A stretch of DNA of 64,000 bases from Bowdeniella nasicola (GTDB lineage: Bacteria; Actinomycetota; Actinomycetes; Actinomycetales; Actinomycetaceae). Each line of letters opens with the position of its first letter. Position 1 is the first letter of the stretch. Made by a program: the position numbers and the translations under genes. This document shows positions 8,769 to 18,235 of this stretch, piece after piece. The stretch spans positions 62,001 to 126,000 of the forward strand of contig NZ_FNQV01000001.1 in NCBI RefSeq assembly GCF_900107735.1. Reading direction: 5' to 3'. Under the pieces are notes generated by a model. The model saw only the letters and a list, made by a program, of their open reading frames with translations. It was not told where the DNA came from and ran no database searches.

Positions 8769-9148
8769 CTAACACCTCCGAAAACTCCCGCTCGTTAAGC
8801 ATCTGGTACACCCTGGGTGCCATCGCCATGGGGCTCACCGGCCTGCTCTTCGCCGTGCTGCTGTGTCGAGGCGGCCTGCCCACCCTGATGGCCGGGGCGC
8901 TCGTGCTGATCGCCGCCATCATGGCCGTTGTCAGCCTCATCATGCTCGCTGCCAGTGGCCGCCGCCGCAAGCTGCTGACCGCCCTGGCGGCTATTGGAGC
9001 TGGCTTCGCCCTAGTCGTCACACCCATTGCCCTCGCAGCCGGTACCGCTGGGCATGAGCGTGGCCCGCGAATCGGCTTCGAGCGCGAATCCCACCGCAGC
9101 GGGTGCCCGGTGGATCGCCCCAACCCAACCGAGACCTCGATACGATAG
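8765..9148 (+). CDS. Small membrane protein, unknown function
   Basis: A 127-residue protein with about three hydrophobic helices in residues 14-90 and a hydrophilic, basic C-terminus (RGPRIGFERES and onward). It is coupled to the preceding GtrA-like gene by a four-base overlap. I do not recognise it. The C-terminal 35 residues have poor protein-like character, so the natural product may simply have a disordered tail. Confidence 0.55.
   Translation: MTNTSENSRSLSIWYTLGAIAMGLTGLLFAVLLCRGGLPTLMAGALVLIAAIMAVVSLIMLAASGRRRKLLTALAAIGAGFALVVTPIALAAGTAGHERGPRIGFERESHRSGCPVDRPNPTETSIR
9141..9146 (+). promoter_or_regulatory. Putative -10 box of leaderless cutC
   Basis: TACGAT, six bases, then the ATG at 9153. 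The box lies inside the last codons of the upstream gene. No Shine-Dalgarno precedes the ATG, supporting a leaderless message. Confidence 0.45.
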
Positions 9149-9152
9149 CGAC

Positions 9153-9872
9153 ATGCTAGAAATCGCCGTACAAGACCCAGCTGGCGCCCGCACCGCCCAT
9201 GCCGGCGGTGCGGATCGCGTCGAAGTCTGCAGCGCCCTGGTCACGGGCGGCCTCACCCCATCGCTCGCCATCATCGAAGCGAGCGTCGCGACCGGCATCG
9301 ACGCCGTCGTCCTCATCCGCCCGCGCCCGGGCGACTTCGAGCTGAGCGATGAGGAAATCGAGGTGTGCACCCGCGATATCATGCTCGCCCTTCAAGCCGG
9401 AGCGCGCGGCGTCGTCATCGGGGCCCTGCGCGACGGCGGCCTCAATGCCGCGGCGATCCGAACCTGGCGCGACGCGGCGCTTACCGTCACGCCCGATGCG
9501 CAGATCGTTGTGCACCGGTGCGTCGATGTCCTGCTAGGTGAGGGGCTGCAGCCGGAGCGCTTGCTCGATCAGTTGGCGGATATCGGCGGGATTACGCGCA
9601 TCCTTACTTCGGGTGGGGCGCAGTCCTGCCGCGAGGGCATCGATGCGCTGGCCGCTCTCGCTGCCGGCAGTGACATCGAGATCCTGGCCGGCGGCGGCCT
9701 GAGGCCCGAGGACATTCCCGCGCTCGCGAGCCGAGGGATTTCGCAGTTCCACCTCTCGGCCCGTCGTAGCCGCACGGGTGGCCCATCAGGACCCGGCGGG
9801 GGAGCGGCCTCCTATGACGTGACGGACGAGGAGCTCGTGCGCGCGGCCGTTAGTCGTGCAGCGCTGAATTAA
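9153..9872 (+). CDS. cutC: CutC-family copper homeostasis protein
   Basis: A 239-residue TIM-barrel protein. The start [24 protein letters not shown] and the segment LVTGGLTPS are hallmarks of CutC. The family was linked to copper tolerance in E. coli, but its biochemical activity is not settled. I chose the ATG at 9153 because the family begins there and a -10 box sits six bases upstream; a longer frame exists but overlaps the previous gene. The 3' end overlaps convergent dapD by 23 bases. Confidence 0.85.
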   Translation: MLEIAVQDPAGARTAHAGGADRVEVCSALVTGGLTPSLAIIEASVATGIDAVVLIRPRPGDFELSDEEIEVCTRDIMLALQAGARGVVIGALRDGGLNAAAIRTWRDAALTVTPDAQIVVHRCVDVLLGEGLQPERLLDQLADIGGITRILTSGGAQSCREGIDALAALAAGSDIEILAGGGLRPEDIPALASRGISQFHLSARRSRTGGPSGPGGGAASYDVTDEELVRAAVSRAALN

Positions 9873-10788
9873 GTTCGACGCGGCCCTCGCGCGGCAGCGC
9901 CCGCACCTGTCCGGTCAGGGAATGGCGCAGGTAGAGCAGTCCGCTCGCGCCGGAAAGCTCTCGAGCCGAGCACACCGTTTCGTCGGCGAGCCGCACCTTG
10001 GTGCCCGGCGTGACGTACAGGCCGGCCTCGACGACGCAGTCATCGCCCAGCGAGATCCCGACTCCAGCGTTCGCGCCGATGAGGCATCGCTTGCCGATGG
10101 TGATGCGCTCCTTGCCGCCGCCGGAGAGCGTCCCCATGATGGAGGCGCCGCCACCAATATCGCTTCCGTCATCGACGGTCGCGCCCTGGGAGATCCGGCC
10201 CTCAACCATCGAGCGGCCCAGCGTTCCCGCGTTGTAGTTGACGAAACCCTCGTGCATGACCGTCGTGCCGGCCGCTAGGTGAGCCCCGAGGCGCACCCGA
10301 TCCGCATCGGCGATCCGCACCCCGTCCGGCAGCACATAATCGACCATGCGCGGAATCTTGTCGACGCAGTGCACTCGGGGAGCGACCCCGCGATTGCGCA
10401 CCCGCAGCCGCGCCCGCAGGGATTCGAAATCCTCCCGGCGGCACGGGCCAGCATCCGTGAACACGACCGTCGGCAGGATGTCGAACAGCCCATCGAGGTT
10501 GACCTCATTGGGGGCGAGCAAGCGGCGCGAGAGCAGATGGAGCCGCAAGTAGACGTCCGGGACGTCGCTCGGGGCGAGCTCGAGATCGGAAAACGTCGCG
10601 ATGCGCCTCGTGCGCACCCGCCGGATCGGATCCTCCGACTCATCGATGCCGACGTGATCGGAGGCGTGCGGTCCCAGCTTTGGCTCGGGAAACCACACGT
10701 CGAGGACCTGATCATCGTCCGTGATCGTCGCCAGTCCCGTACCCGATGCCACACGCGTGCCGCCAATAAGCGGCGAAGAACTCTCCAT
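9850..10788 (-). CDS. dapD: Tetrahydrodipicolinate N-succinyltransferase DapD (actinobacterial type)
   Basis: A 312-residue left-handed beta-helix acyltransferase. It adds succinyl from succinyl-CoA to tetrahydrodipicolinate, the step before DapC in lysine/diaminopimelate synthesis. The N-terminal domain and the hexapeptide-repeat core match the Mycobacterium-type enzyme rather than the shorter E. coli form: [21 protein letters not shown], then [19 protein letters not shown] (the latter about residues 243-261). The ATG is six bases from a TACGCT -10 box, suggesting a leaderless transcript. Confidence 0.93.
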   Translation of the reverse strand: MESSSPLIGGTRVASGTGLATITDDDQVLDVWFPEPKLGPHASDHVGIDESEDPIRRVRTRRIATFSDLELAPSDVPDVYLRLHLLSRRLLAPNEVNLDGLFDILPTVVFTDAGPCRREDFESLRARLRVRNRGVAPRVHCVDKIPRMVDYVLPDGVRIADADRVRLGAHLAAGTTVMHEGFVNYNAGTLGRSMVEGRISQGATVDDGSDIGGGASIMGTLSGGGKERITIGKRCLIGANAGVGISLGDDCVVEAGLYVTPGTKVRLADETVCSARELSGASGLLYLRHSLTGQVRALPREGRVELNSALHD

Positions 10789-10794
10789 GAACCA

Positions 10795-10800
10795 AGCGTA
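10795..10800 (-). promoter_or_regulatory. Putative -10 box of leaderless dapD
   Basis: On the minus strand TACGCT is followed by six bases and the dapD ATG. TTCCAC, 18 bases upstream of it, is a possible -35. Confidence 0.5.
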
Positions 10801-10830
10801 GTGCGCCTCACAGCGCGCGTGGAAGGGCCG

Positions 10831-11697
10831 TTAGTCCAGTTCTCGCCGAAGGCTGCCCGAGCCCGCGACGGCCAGCACCCAGGGCGCCAGGCGTTCGGTC
10901 AGTTCCCGGTCGCTCGTGACCGCGAGGACGATGTCACCCGCCTCGGCCGCAGCGCGGGCCTGCGCCACGATCTCGTCATCGCCCGAACCGCTTGCCGCAA
11001 CGATCCGCACACCCTGAACGTCAACGCCGCGCGCTTGGCCTTCGACGACGGCGAGGACCTCGGGGAACAGGCGGCTGAGTTCGCTCGTGAACGGCGCCGC
11101 GGCAACCGAGTCGAGCTCGCTTAAGGAGCGGGCCAGGCGCTGCGTCGCCCCGGCGCGGTCGCGCCACCAGCCATCGGGCCGCGAGCCGAGCAGGTTTGCC
11201 ATATCGACAATCAGCGTGATCGGCCGCAGGTAGCGCCGCAGCAGCGGCCACGCGTCCTCGAAGGCCGGAAGCAGCGCCAGGTGCGATACGGATTCCATCG
11301 GCACCCAGCGCACATCGAGCGATTCGCCATCGCCGATCCCGCCCGCTTGCTGCGCGATGTCCTCGGCGATGACCGTCGTATAGCTCCAATCGGGGTGAGT
11401 CAGCTCGTGGGTGGCCCACACGCGGCAGCCGTGCGGCGAGATGAGTGCTTCCTCCGCGGCCTCGCGCAGTGCCGCGCCGATCGCGTCCTCCTGGCTTGCC
11501 CGCGCACCTCCGGGCAGCCCCCACGTCCCACCGAAGTGCGAGAAGGGCGCGCGATGCTGCAGCAGCACCTCGGTACCCGCCGCGCGCCACAGCAACAGGC
11601 CAGCTGCCCCGTTCGCGCCCCAGTGTTTGGCGCCGCAGCCGCACTGCACCCAGCGGTCGGCGTCGTGATGGTGGATATCCCCGGGAACGTCAGCCAT
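10831..11697 (-). CDS. Nudix hydrolase fused to a YacP/NYN-like nuclease domain
   Basis: A 288-residue two-domain protein. Residues about 25-155 are a Nudix domain with a near-canonical box, GGARASQEDAIGAALREAAEEALI (one consensus Gly replaced by Leu), so it probably cleaves a nucleoside diphosphate derivative. Residues about 160-288 (ITLIVDMANLLGSRPDGWW, SGSGDDEIVAQA, VLAVTSDRELTERL) look like a PIN/NYN fold with Asp residues where these nucleases bind metal. The role is unknown; nucleotide clean-up coupled to RNA turnover is an inference. GGAG lies a few bases before the ATG. Confidence 0.78.
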   Translation of the reverse strand: MADVPGDIHHHDADRWVQCGCGAKHWGANGAAGLLLWRAAGTEVLLQHRAPFSHFGGTWGLPGGARASQEDAIGAALREAAEEALISPHGCRVWATHELTHPDWSYTTVIAEDIAQQAGGIGDGESLDVRWVPMESVSHLALLPAFEDAWPLLRRYLRPITLIVDMANLLGSRPDGWWRDRAGATQRLARSLSELDSVAAAPFTSELSRLFPEVLAVVEGQARGVDVQGVRIVAASGSGDDEIVAQARAAAEAGDIVLAVTSDRELTERLAPWVLAVAGSGSLRRELD

Positions 11698-11737
11698 ATC
11701 TCCAGCATGTCACGCAAGCGCTGGCGGGGCCGGGCAA

Positions 11738-12277
11738 TTAGTCGGCCCGCGAGGTCGAGCGGGAAAACGCGTCGACGTCGATCGGCTGCCAGTGATCCAT
11801 CAGCTCGGCGATATAGCGGGCCGTAGCGAGCGCGTTATCGACGACCGGCTCGGTGGCCGCCCACTGCTCGAGCGTGAGCCAGCGCAGCTCCTCGGATTCG
11901 CCCTCGGCGGGCGCGCCGGCCGGCTCACCATCGGCAAGCAGCGCGTAGGCGAGGTCGGAATGGAAGTGATCGCCCGAGATCTGATGCGTATTGACGAGCG
12001 CGGGCAGCGGGTGGACGGTGAACCCGGGCAGCTCGATTTGTGGCGGCGGGCCGGGCTGCAGCACCCGCAGCTGACGCGCGCGGTAGCCGGTTTCTTCCTT
12101 CACCTCGCGGATCAGCGCCTGCCAGGGGTTTTCGATCGGCTCGATGTGGCCGCCCGGCTGCAAGAGCGAGCGAAACCGCCGATGGCGATGGAGCAGGATT
12201 TCGCGCGTGGACGGGCGAAAGATGAACGCCGAGACCGTCTGATCGTGCCCGCCGGGCATCGTGAAAATGTGCGGCAT
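11738..12277 (-). CDS. Nudix hydrolase
   Basis: A 179-residue Nudix protein with a perfect box, from G-H-I-E-P-I-E to REVKEETGY, in the first half. The substrate cannot be inferred; the C-terminal SEELRWLTLEQW segment is the usual Nudix closing element. The start codon shares one base with the accA3 stop (TAATG), so it is translated with the carboxylase gene. Confidence 0.88.
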   Translation of the reverse strand: MPHIFTMPGGHDQTVSAFIFRPSTREILLHRHRRFRSLLQPGGHIEPIENPWQALIREVKEETGYRARQLRVLQPGPPPQIELPGFTVHPLPALVNTHQISGDHFHSDLAYALLADGEPAGAPAEGESEELRWLTLEQWAATEPVVDNALATARYIAELMDHWQPIDVDAFSRSTSRAD

Positions 12278-14022
12278 TATTCGATCGTTGCCAGGACTTG
12301 GCCGCCGGAGACCTGCTCGCCCGGCGCCACGGATAGCCCTGTGACGACGCCATCGCAGGGGGCGGTGAGCGGCTGCTCCATCTTCATCGCTTCCACGACG
12401 ACGATGAGGTCACCGGCCGCGACACTCTCGCCATTGGCGACGGCCAAGCGAACGACGGAGGCCTGCATGGGCGCTGAGATCGCATTGCCGGAGGCCGCCG
12501 CGGGCGCTGCCGAGCGCCGCCGCCGCTTGCCGCGCTGCAGGCCCGCGGCCGTGCGCGAAATGCCGAGCCCCGCGGGCAGCACGACCTCCAGGCGCTTGCC
12601 GCCGACCTCGACGACGACGCGCTCGGTCTCGGCGAGCTCCTCTGCCGCCGGCTCCGGCATGACGCCCGGAAGGCGGGAAAGCGTCTCGGCAAACTCGGTT
12701 TCGATCCACGTCGTGTAGACGCCGAACTCGCCGCCCTCGGCGGTGAACTCGGGCGCATGCAGCACCGCGTTATGGAACGGCAGCACCGTCGGAATGCCTT
12801 CGACGACGGCCTCCGCGACGGCCCGCCGCGCCTTGGCGAGGGCGGCTTCGCGATCCGCGCCGTGCACGATGATCTTGGCGATCATCGAATCGAAATTGCC
12901 GGAGACGACCGAACCGGCCTTCACGCCCGCATCGATGCGAACGCCCGGCCCGCCCGGCCACAGCAGCTCGGTGATGGTGCCCGGCGCCGGTATGAAGGAA
13001 CGTGCCGGATCCTCGCCATTGATCCGCAGCTCGATCGCGTGCCCGCGCGTGGGCACCTCCTCATAGCCCAGTTCTTGGCCGTCGGCGATGCGCAGCTGTT
13101 CGGCGACGAGATCCAGCCCGGTGATCTCCTCGGTCGCGGGATGCTCGACCTGCAGGCGCGTGTTGACCTCCAGGAAGGACAGCGTCCCGTCGGCGCCGAT
13201 GAGGAACTCGCACGTGCCCGCGCCCACGTAGCCCGCCTCACGCAGGATCGCGCGGGAGGCCGCAGCCAGCCGCTCGCGCTGCTCGGCCGTAAGGAAGGGC
13301 GCCGGTGCCTCTTCGATGAGTTTTTGGTGGCGACGCTGCAGCGAGCAGTCGCGCGTGGAGAGCACGGCGACGGTGCCGTGCATATCGGCCAGGCACTGCG
13401 TCTCGACGTGGCGGGGCTTATCGAGGAAGCGCTCGACGAAGCATTCGCCGCGGCCGAAGGCCGCCGTCGCCTCCCGCACCGCGGAGTCGAATAGCTCGGG
13501 GATTTCCGCCAGTGTGCGTGCTACTTTCAGCCCGCGTCCGCCGCCGCCATAGGCAGCCTTGATCGCCACCGGCAGGCCGTGTTCGCGCGCGAAGTCGACG
13601 ACCTCATCGGCGCTCGCCACCGGATCGGGCGTGCCGGGCACGAGGGGCGCGCCGACCTTCTCGGCGATGTGGCGCGCCGAGACTTTATCGCCGAGCGCCT
13701 CGATAGCCTCCGGCGGCGGGCCGATCCACGTCAGGCCCGCCTCGATGACGGTCCGCGCGAAGTCCGCCCGCTCGGAGAGGAAGCCGTAGCCCGGGTGGAT
13801 CGCGCTCGCACCGGCGCGCCGCGCGATCTCAAGGATCCGATCGGCGTTCAGGTACGTCTCAGCGGCGCTCACTCCGCCGAGCGCGTAGGCGTCATCGGCC
13901 ATGAGCGTATGCATGGCGCCGCGGTCGCCGTCGGAGTAGACAGCGATGGTGCGAATACCGAGCTCACGGCAGGTGCGAATGATGCGCACCGCGATCTCGC
14001 CGCGATTAGCGATCAGGATCAT
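12277..14022 (-). CDS. accA3: Acyl-CoA carboxylase alpha subunit (biotin carboxylase plus biotin carrier)
   Basis: A 581-residue protein. It has an N-terminal biotin carboxylase domain ([13 protein letters not shown] start; ATP-grasp glycine loop YGGGGRGLK; catalytic [10 protein letters not shown]) and a C-terminal biotinyl domain with the modified lysine in EAMKMEQ. It carboxylates its own biotin using ATP and bicarbonate and passes CO2 to the beta subunit encoded 2.5 kb upstream. The size matches actinobacterial AccA3/PccA. GAGGAGG precedes the ATG. The product serves malonyl-CoA or methylmalonyl-CoA supply. Confidence 0.94.
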   Translation of the reverse strand: MILIANRGEIAVRIIRTCRELGIRTIAVYSDGDRGAMHTLMADDAYALGGVSAAETYLNADRILEIARRAGASAIHPGYGFLSERADFARTVIEAGLTWIGPPPEAIEALGDKVSARHIAEKVGAPLVPGTPDPVASADEVVDFAREHGLPVAIKAAYGGGGRGLKVARTLAEIPELFDSAVREATAAFGRGECFVERFLDKPRHVETQCLADMHGTVAVLSTRDCSLQRRHQKLIEEAPAPFLTAEQRERLAAASRAILREAGYVGAGTCEFLIGADGTLSFLEVNTRLQVEHPATEEITGLDLVAEQLRIADGQELGYEEVPTRGHAIELRINGEDPARSFIPAPGTITELLWPGGPGVRIDAGVKAGSVVSGNFDSMIAKIIVHGADREAALAKARRAVAEAVVEGIPTVLPFHNAVLHAPEFTAEGGEFGVYTTWIETEFAETLSRLPGVMPEPAAEELAETERVVVEVGGKRLEVVLPAGLGISRTAAGLQRGKRRRRSAAPAAASGNAISAPMQASVVRLAVANGESVAAGDLIVVVEAMKMEQPLTAPCDGVVTGLSVAPGEQVSGGQVLATIE

Positions 14023-14145
14023 CTGGGCCTCCTCAACCTAACTTGCCTACGGTATCGCCCTATCTCGCTCGCGACGCCCTCAGCACGGGGGCGCTCGGCA
14101 GTTTCTCGATAAGCCGAGGCCGAGCGCGCGTGAGTTTGTAGGTAA

Positions 14146-14781
14146 TCACGAAGCCCATAGCTCGGTGATGTCCGTGCCGGCCTGCGCGAGGAGGCTGCGC
14201 AGCGCGGGCAGCGAAAGCCCGAGGACGTTGTGGTGATCGCCCTCGATGCGCTCGATGAACGGACCGCCATAACCCTCGAGCGTGAAGGAACCCGCGACGG
14301 CGAGCGGCTCACCGGTGGCGACGTAGGCGTCGATCTCGGCGGGCGTGAGCTTCGCGACGACGACGCTCGAGGCGCGCGGCTCCTCAAAGATCCGCCTTTC
14401 GCCGTCGATGACGACGAGGCAGTGGCCCGTGTGGAGCGTACCGGTGCGCTCCGACATCGCGGCGAGGCGCTTGCGCGCCCGCGCCCGGGTATGGGGCTTA
14501 CCGAGCGCTTTGCCGTCGAGCTCGAAGAGCGAATCGCAGCCGAGGACCGCGACGGGCCCGTCGCCGCGCACGCGTTCGGCCACATCGAGCGCCTTCGCGC
14601 GCGCGAGCACGCTGACCTTTGCCGGCAGATCGAGCTCGGCGCGCCGGGTGGCGGCCTCCAGCTCCGCGCGCGCGAGCACCGCATCCTCGTTCACGGTGGA
14701 GGGCAGCACCTCGTGCACGATGTGTGCAGCCTCAAGCACCGCGCGCCGAGAGGGGGAGGTGGAGGCGAGGATCAGCCGCAT
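14146..14781 (-). CDS. maf: Maf-family nucleoside triphosphate pyrophosphatase
   Basis: A 211-residue Maf/HAM1-like protein. It opens with LILASTSPSRR and carries the active-site region VLGCDSLFELDGKALGKP. Maf enzymes hydrolyse non-canonical or canonical NTPs to NMP and pyrophosphate, and were first linked to septum formation. It starts inside the end of the DUF885 gene (10-base overlap). A maf gene also sits inside the carboxylase cluster of mycobacteria. Confidence 0.92.
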   Translation of the reverse strand: MRLILASTSPSRRAVLEAAHIVHEVLPSTVNEDAVLARAELEAATRRAELDLPAKVSVLARAKALDVAERVRGDGPVAVLGCDSLFELDGKALGKPHTRARARKRLAAMSERTGTLHTGHCLVVIDGERRIFEEPRASSVVVAKLTPAEIDAYVATGEPLAVAGSFTLEGYGGPFIERIEGDHHNVLGLSLPALRSLLAQAGTDITELWAS

Positions 14782-16394
14782 AGCTCAGCTCGCAGCAGGT
14801 CGAGCCCGATGGAACCGAGGCTCAACGCCCGGCGGTGGAAATCGCGCAGCTCGCCCGAGCGTGCCTGCAGCCACAGCCGTTCACCGATCTTGTAGCTGGG
14901 TGCCTGGCCGGGCCAGCCGAGGTAGCGATCGAGCTCGAAGGCCAGGATCTGCTTGTCCATATTCGCGTTGGCGACAAGGAAATGCCAGGCCTTTTCGGCG
15001 TCCCAGGTTCCGCCCTGCGGGAAGGGCTTACCCAGGTGTACGCCGATATCAAGGACGACGCGCGCCGCCCGCAGCCGCTGCGCGTCGAGCATCCCCATGC
15101 GTTCGCCCGGCTCCGAGAGGAACCCGAGATCGGCCATGAGCCGTTCGGCATACAGCGCCCAGCCCTCGCCGTGGCCCGAAATCCAGCAGTATTGGCGGCG
15201 CCAGAGGTTGAGTTCTTCCTTGCGCAGCACCGTCTGCGCGATCTGCAGGTGATGGCCGGGCACGCCCTCGTGGTAGACGGTCGTCTTTTCTCGCCACGTC
15301 GTAAACTCCGTGACGCCCGCGGGCACGGACCACCACATGCGTCCGGGGCGGGAGAAATCGTCCGACGGGCCGGTGTAGTAGATGCCGCCGGTCTGCGTCG
15401 GCGCGATCTTGCATTCCAGGGTGCGGATCTCATCGGGAATCTCGAACTGCTCGGCGCCGAGCGCCGCGATCGCCTCATCGGAAGTCTGCTGCATCCAGGC
15501 CTGCAGCGCATCGGTGCCGTGCAGCAGCCGGTCCGGCTCCTTATCGAGCTGCGCCATCGCCTGCGCGATCGTCGTGCCCGGGCCGTAGAGTTCGGCCGCG
15601 CACGCCTCCTGCTGCGCGATGATCTGCTCGAGTTCGCTCAGCCCCCACTCATACGTCTCATCGAGGTCGACGCTCGCTCCGAGGAAGTAGCGCGAAAACC
15701 GCTCGTAGCGCTCGCGGCCCACGCCATCGTCCTCGGGGGCGCGCAGCGCGAGGTGCTCGGATAGGTACTGTGCGAGATCGGCGTAGGCCTGGCGGGCGTC
15801 CTTCGCCCCGATTTCCAGGGCGCGCCGGGTGGGCTCGCTCGCGTCCGCACCGCGCACGAGGTTCGTCACCATCGAGTGATCCAAATCGGCGAGATCGTCG
15901 GCCTGCTTGATGACGGCCTCGATCTGGCGCAGCGGCGCGATCCGGCCGGCGGCGGCCGCCTCGCTCAGGGATTGCTGATAGGACTCCAGCGCTGCGGGGA
16001 TGGCGCTTAGGCGTTCGGCGATCGCTTGCCAATGCTCCTCGGTCTCGGTTGGCATGAGGGCGAAGACGTCGCGCATCTCCTGGGCGGGCGAGGCGATGAC
16101 GTTGAGCTCACCGAGCCGCTCCGTAGCGAGCTCGAGCTCGATGGTGAGCCGCTCGGTCATCGCCGCTTTCGTCACGCGGTCGACGTCGTCTTCCGGCTCG
16201 ATTTTGGAAATGCGCGATAGCACGTCGCGGCGCAGCTGGGCGCGCGCCTCGTGCCCGGCGGGGGAGTAATCAGGCATCAGGTGGTCATGGCCCGGGATAC
16301 CGAGCGCGGTGGCCTCCGTGGGCGCGAGCGCTACGGCGTCGTAAACGAAGGCATCGGCGATCTCATCGAGGCGAGTTCTTTGGCGTGTTCTCAC
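14772..16394 (-). CDS. DUF885-family putative zinc peptidase
   Basis: A 540-residue soluble protein. Late in the sequence it carries the DUF885 signature pair: HEGVPGHHLQ and, about 40 residues on, GHGEGWALYAERL. These resemble a metallopeptidase HExxH plus a downstream glutamate. No signal peptide is visible, so it acts in the cytoplasm, perhaps on peptides. I start at the GTG at 16394 because a TAAACT -10 box ends six bases before it; a GTG two codons earlier is possible. The gene lies between maf and accE. Confidence 0.83.
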   Translation of the reverse strand: MRTRQRTRLDEIADAFVYDAVALAPTEATALGIPGHDHLMPDYSPAGHEARAQLRRDVLSRISKIEPEDDVDRVTKAAMTERLTIELELATERLGELNVIASPAQEMRDVFALMPTETEEHWQAIAERLSAIPAALESYQQSLSEAAAAGRIAPLRQIEAVIKQADDLADLDHSMVTNLVRGADASEPTRRALEIGAKDARQAYADLAQYLSEHLALRAPEDDGVGRERYERFSRYFLGASVDLDETYEWGLSELEQIIAQQEACAAELYGPGTTIAQAMAQLDKEPDRLLHGTDALQAWMQQTSDEAIAALGAEQFEIPDEIRTLECKIAPTQTGGIYYTGPSDDFSRPGRMWWSVPAGVTEFTTWREKTTVYHEGVPGHHLQIAQTVLRKEELNLWRRQYCWISGHGEGWALYAERLMADLGFLSEPGERMGMLDAQRLRAARVVLDIGVHLGKPFPQGGTWDAEKAWHFLVANANMDKQILAFELDRYLGWPGQAPSYKIGERLWLQARSGELRDFHRRALSLGSIGLDLLRAELCG

Positions 16395-16400
16395 GCCCAC

Positions 16401-16406
16401 AGTTTA
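16401..16406 (-). promoter_or_regulatory. Putative -10 box of leaderless DUF885 gene
   Basis: TAAACT on the minus strand, six bases from the GTG at 16394. It overlaps the accE stop codon, so the DUF885-maf pair may be transcribed separately from accD-accE. Confidence 0.45.
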
Positions 16407-16568
16407 GTCGCGCCAGCGCCAGGCTTCGGAAGTGTCTCGCGCGCCCGGGCGTGCGCGGCGCTGCCATTCGCTCGTGCGTTGCTGCTCAGGTGCTGGCACG
16501 CTCGCGATACCGGCGATGAGGGCGGCGAGCTCTGCGCTGTCGGGGGTGCCGGAAACGACCTTGATCAT
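16404..16568 (-). CDS. accE: Acyl-CoA carboxylase epsilon subunit AccE
   Basis: A 54-residue protein ([20 protein letters not shown] at the start, a Trp/Arg-rich end SEAWRWRD). Its ATG overlaps the stop of the carboxylase beta gene (ATGA). Small epsilon subunits that bridge or stimulate the alpha and beta subunits are specific to actinobacterial acyl-CoA carboxylases and sit exactly here. Short length makes similarity weak, but context and the terminal tryptophans support the call. Confidence 0.85.
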   Translation of the reverse strand: MIKVVSGTPDSAELAALIAGIASVPAPEQQRTSEWQRRARPGARDTSEAWRWRD

Positions 16569-18139
16569 AGCGGGATGTTCCCGTGCTTGCGGTCGGGCCG
16601 GGCGACGCGCTTGGTGCGCAGCGCCCGCAGCGCCTTGGCGACCTCGACGCGCGTTTCGGCGGGCTCGATGACGGCGTCGATGAAGCCGCGAGCGGCCGCC
16701 TCCCACGGGTTGATGAGGGCGTCTTCGTATTCGGCGACGAGGCGGGCGCGCTCGGCCTCGACGTCGCCACCGGCCTGCTCGACCTGCTTCAGCGCCCCGC
16801 GCTGGACGATGTTGACCGCGCCGGCCGCGCCCATGACCGCGACCTGCGCCGTCGGCCACGCGAGGTTGACGTCGGCCCCGAGGAGCTTGGAGCCCATGAC
16901 GATATAGGCGCCGCCGTAGGCCTTGCGGGTAATGACGGTCACGAGCGGGACGGTCGCCTCAGCGTAGGCGTAAATGAGTTTCGCGCCGCGCCGGATGATG
17001 CCGTTCCACTCCTGATCGGTGCCTGGCAGGAAGCCCGGGACGTCGACGAAGGTGAGGACCGGGATGTTGAAGGCGTCGCACGTGCGCACAAACCGCGCGG
17101 CCTTTTCCGCCGCGTCGATATCGAGCGTGCCGGCCATCTGGCTCGGCTGGTTGGCGACGACGCCGACGGGGTTGCCCTCGATATGGGTGAAGGCGCACAC
17201 GATGTTCGGCGCGAAGTCCTCCTGCACGAGGAGCATGTCGCCGTCGTCGACGACAGATGCGATCACCTCGCACATGTCATAGGGGGCGTTATCCGAATCC
17301 GGCACGATCGTATTGAGCGCGGCATCGCCCTCGGTATCGGCGGTGGCGGCGGGCCAGGCGGGCGGATCGCTCAGGTTGTTCGATGGGAGGTAGGTGAGCA
17401 GGTCGCGCACGAGATCGAAGGCGTCGGACTCGTCCTCGGCCCGGAAGTGGGAGACGCCGGAGCGCGTCGTGTGGGCGCTCGCGCCGCCGAGCTCATCGAA
17501 GCCGACGTCCTCGCCGGTGACGGCGCGGATGACGTCCGGGCCGGTGATGAACATGTGCGAGGTTTTGTCCACCATGACGATGAAGTCGGTGAGCGCGGGG
17601 GAGTAGACGGCGCCCCCGGCCGAGGGGCCCATGATGAGCGAGATCTGCGGGATGACGCCGGAAGCCGCGACGTTGCGGCGGAAGATCTCGGCGAACTGCG
17701 TCAGGGAGGCGACGCCCTCCTGGATGCGCGCGCCGCCGCCATCGGAAATGCCGATGCACGGCACGCCGGTGCGCACCGCGAGGTCCATGACCTTCGTGAT
17801 TTTTTGGCCGTGCACCTCGCCAAGCGAGCCCCCGAAGGCGGAAAAGTCCTGGCTCCACACGCACACATTGCGGCCATCGATCGTGCCGTAGCCCGCGACG
17901 ACGCCGTCGCCCGGGATGACCTTCTTGTCTAGGCCGAACTGGTGGCAGCGGTGGGTGGCGAACGCATCGAGCTCGACGAAACTGCCCGGATCGAGCAGCT
18001 CCTCGATGCGCGAGCGGGCGCTGCCCTTGCCGCGCGCCGACTGCTTGGCAAGCGCCGCGGCGGCGAGCTCCTCGCTGCGATCGCGGCGGGCCCGCAGCTC
18101 GGCGAGCTTTTCGGCGGTGGTGGCGGGTTTAGTACTCAC
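16565..18139 (-). CDS. accD: Acyl-CoA carboxylase beta subunit (propionyl/acetyl-CoA)
   Basis: A 524-residue carboxyltransferase with two crotonase-like halves. Landmarks are [10 protein letters not shown] (N-half oxyanion and CoA region), [17 protein letters not shown], and in the C-half [14 protein letters not shown] then [17 protein letters not shown]. The Asp in GADVNLAWP falls where family members that favour propionyl-CoA carry Asp, so a PccB/AccD5-like role is likely, though acetyl-CoA use is not excluded. It works with AccA3 and AccE. The GTG start lies six bases from a TAGGCT -10 box. Confidence 0.94.
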   Translation of the reverse strand: MSTKPATTAEKLAELRARRDRSEELAAAALAKQSARGKGSARSRIEELLDPGSFVELDAFATHRCHQFGLDKKVIPGDGVVAGYGTIDGRNVCVWSQDFSAFGGSLGEVHGQKITKVMDLAVRTGVPCIGISDGGGARIQEGVASLTQFAEIFRRNVAASGVIPQISLIMGPSAGGAVYSPALTDFIVMVDKTSHMFITGPDVIRAVTGEDVGFDELGGASAHTTRSGVSHFRAEDESDAFDLVRDLLTYLPSNNLSDPPAWPAATADTEGDAALNTIVPDSDNAPYDMCEVIASVVDDGDMLLVQEDFAPNIVCAFTHIEGNPVGVVANQPSQMAGTLDIDAAEKAARFVRTCDAFNIPVLTFVDVPGFLPGTDQEWNGIIRRGAKLIYAYAEATVPLVTVITRKAYGGAYIVMGSKLLGADVNLAWPTAQVAVMGAAGAVNIVQRGALKQVEQAGGDVEAERARLVAEYEDALINPWEAAARGFIDAVIEPAETRVEVAKALRALRTKRVARPDRKHGNIPL

Positions 18140-18145
18140 CTTGGC

Positions 18146-18151
18146 AGCCTA
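18146..18151 (-). promoter_or_regulatory. Putative -10 box of leaderless accD
   Basis: Minus-strand TAGGCT, six bases (GCCAAG), then the GTG start. It is in the 96-base divergent gap shared with birA. Confidence 0.45.
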
Positions 18152-18181
18152 CGGCGAGGATCCGGGCCTGCCTATCACCAA

Positions 18182-18196
18182 CGTGACCGAGTCACG
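18182..18196. promoter_or_regulatory. Perfect inverted repeat between accD and birA, candidate operator
   Basis: CGTGAC-CGA-GTCACG: 6-bp arms and a 3-base centre, lying between the divergent promoters. It resembles the TGAAC-N3-GTTAC style of operator described for the biotin regulator BioQ in corynebacteria, but this link is from memory and no bioQ gene is in the window. Confidence 0.45.
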
Positions 18197-18208
18197 CGAT
18201 CGGAATTG

Positions 18209-18214
18209 TAGACT
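18209..18214 (+). promoter_or_regulatory. Putative -10 box of birA
   Basis: TAGACT 21 bases before the birA ATG, downstream of the perfect inverted repeat. No clear -35 is seen. The message would carry a short leader with a GGCGGGAG ribosome-binding site. Confidence 0.4.
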
Positions 18215-18235
18215 GCCCACAAAGGCGGGAGCGAA

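Noticed and set aside
16583-17932. 449-codon plus-strand frame opposite accD
   Set aside because: Gly/Arg/Asp-rich shadow with no motif; accD is certain.
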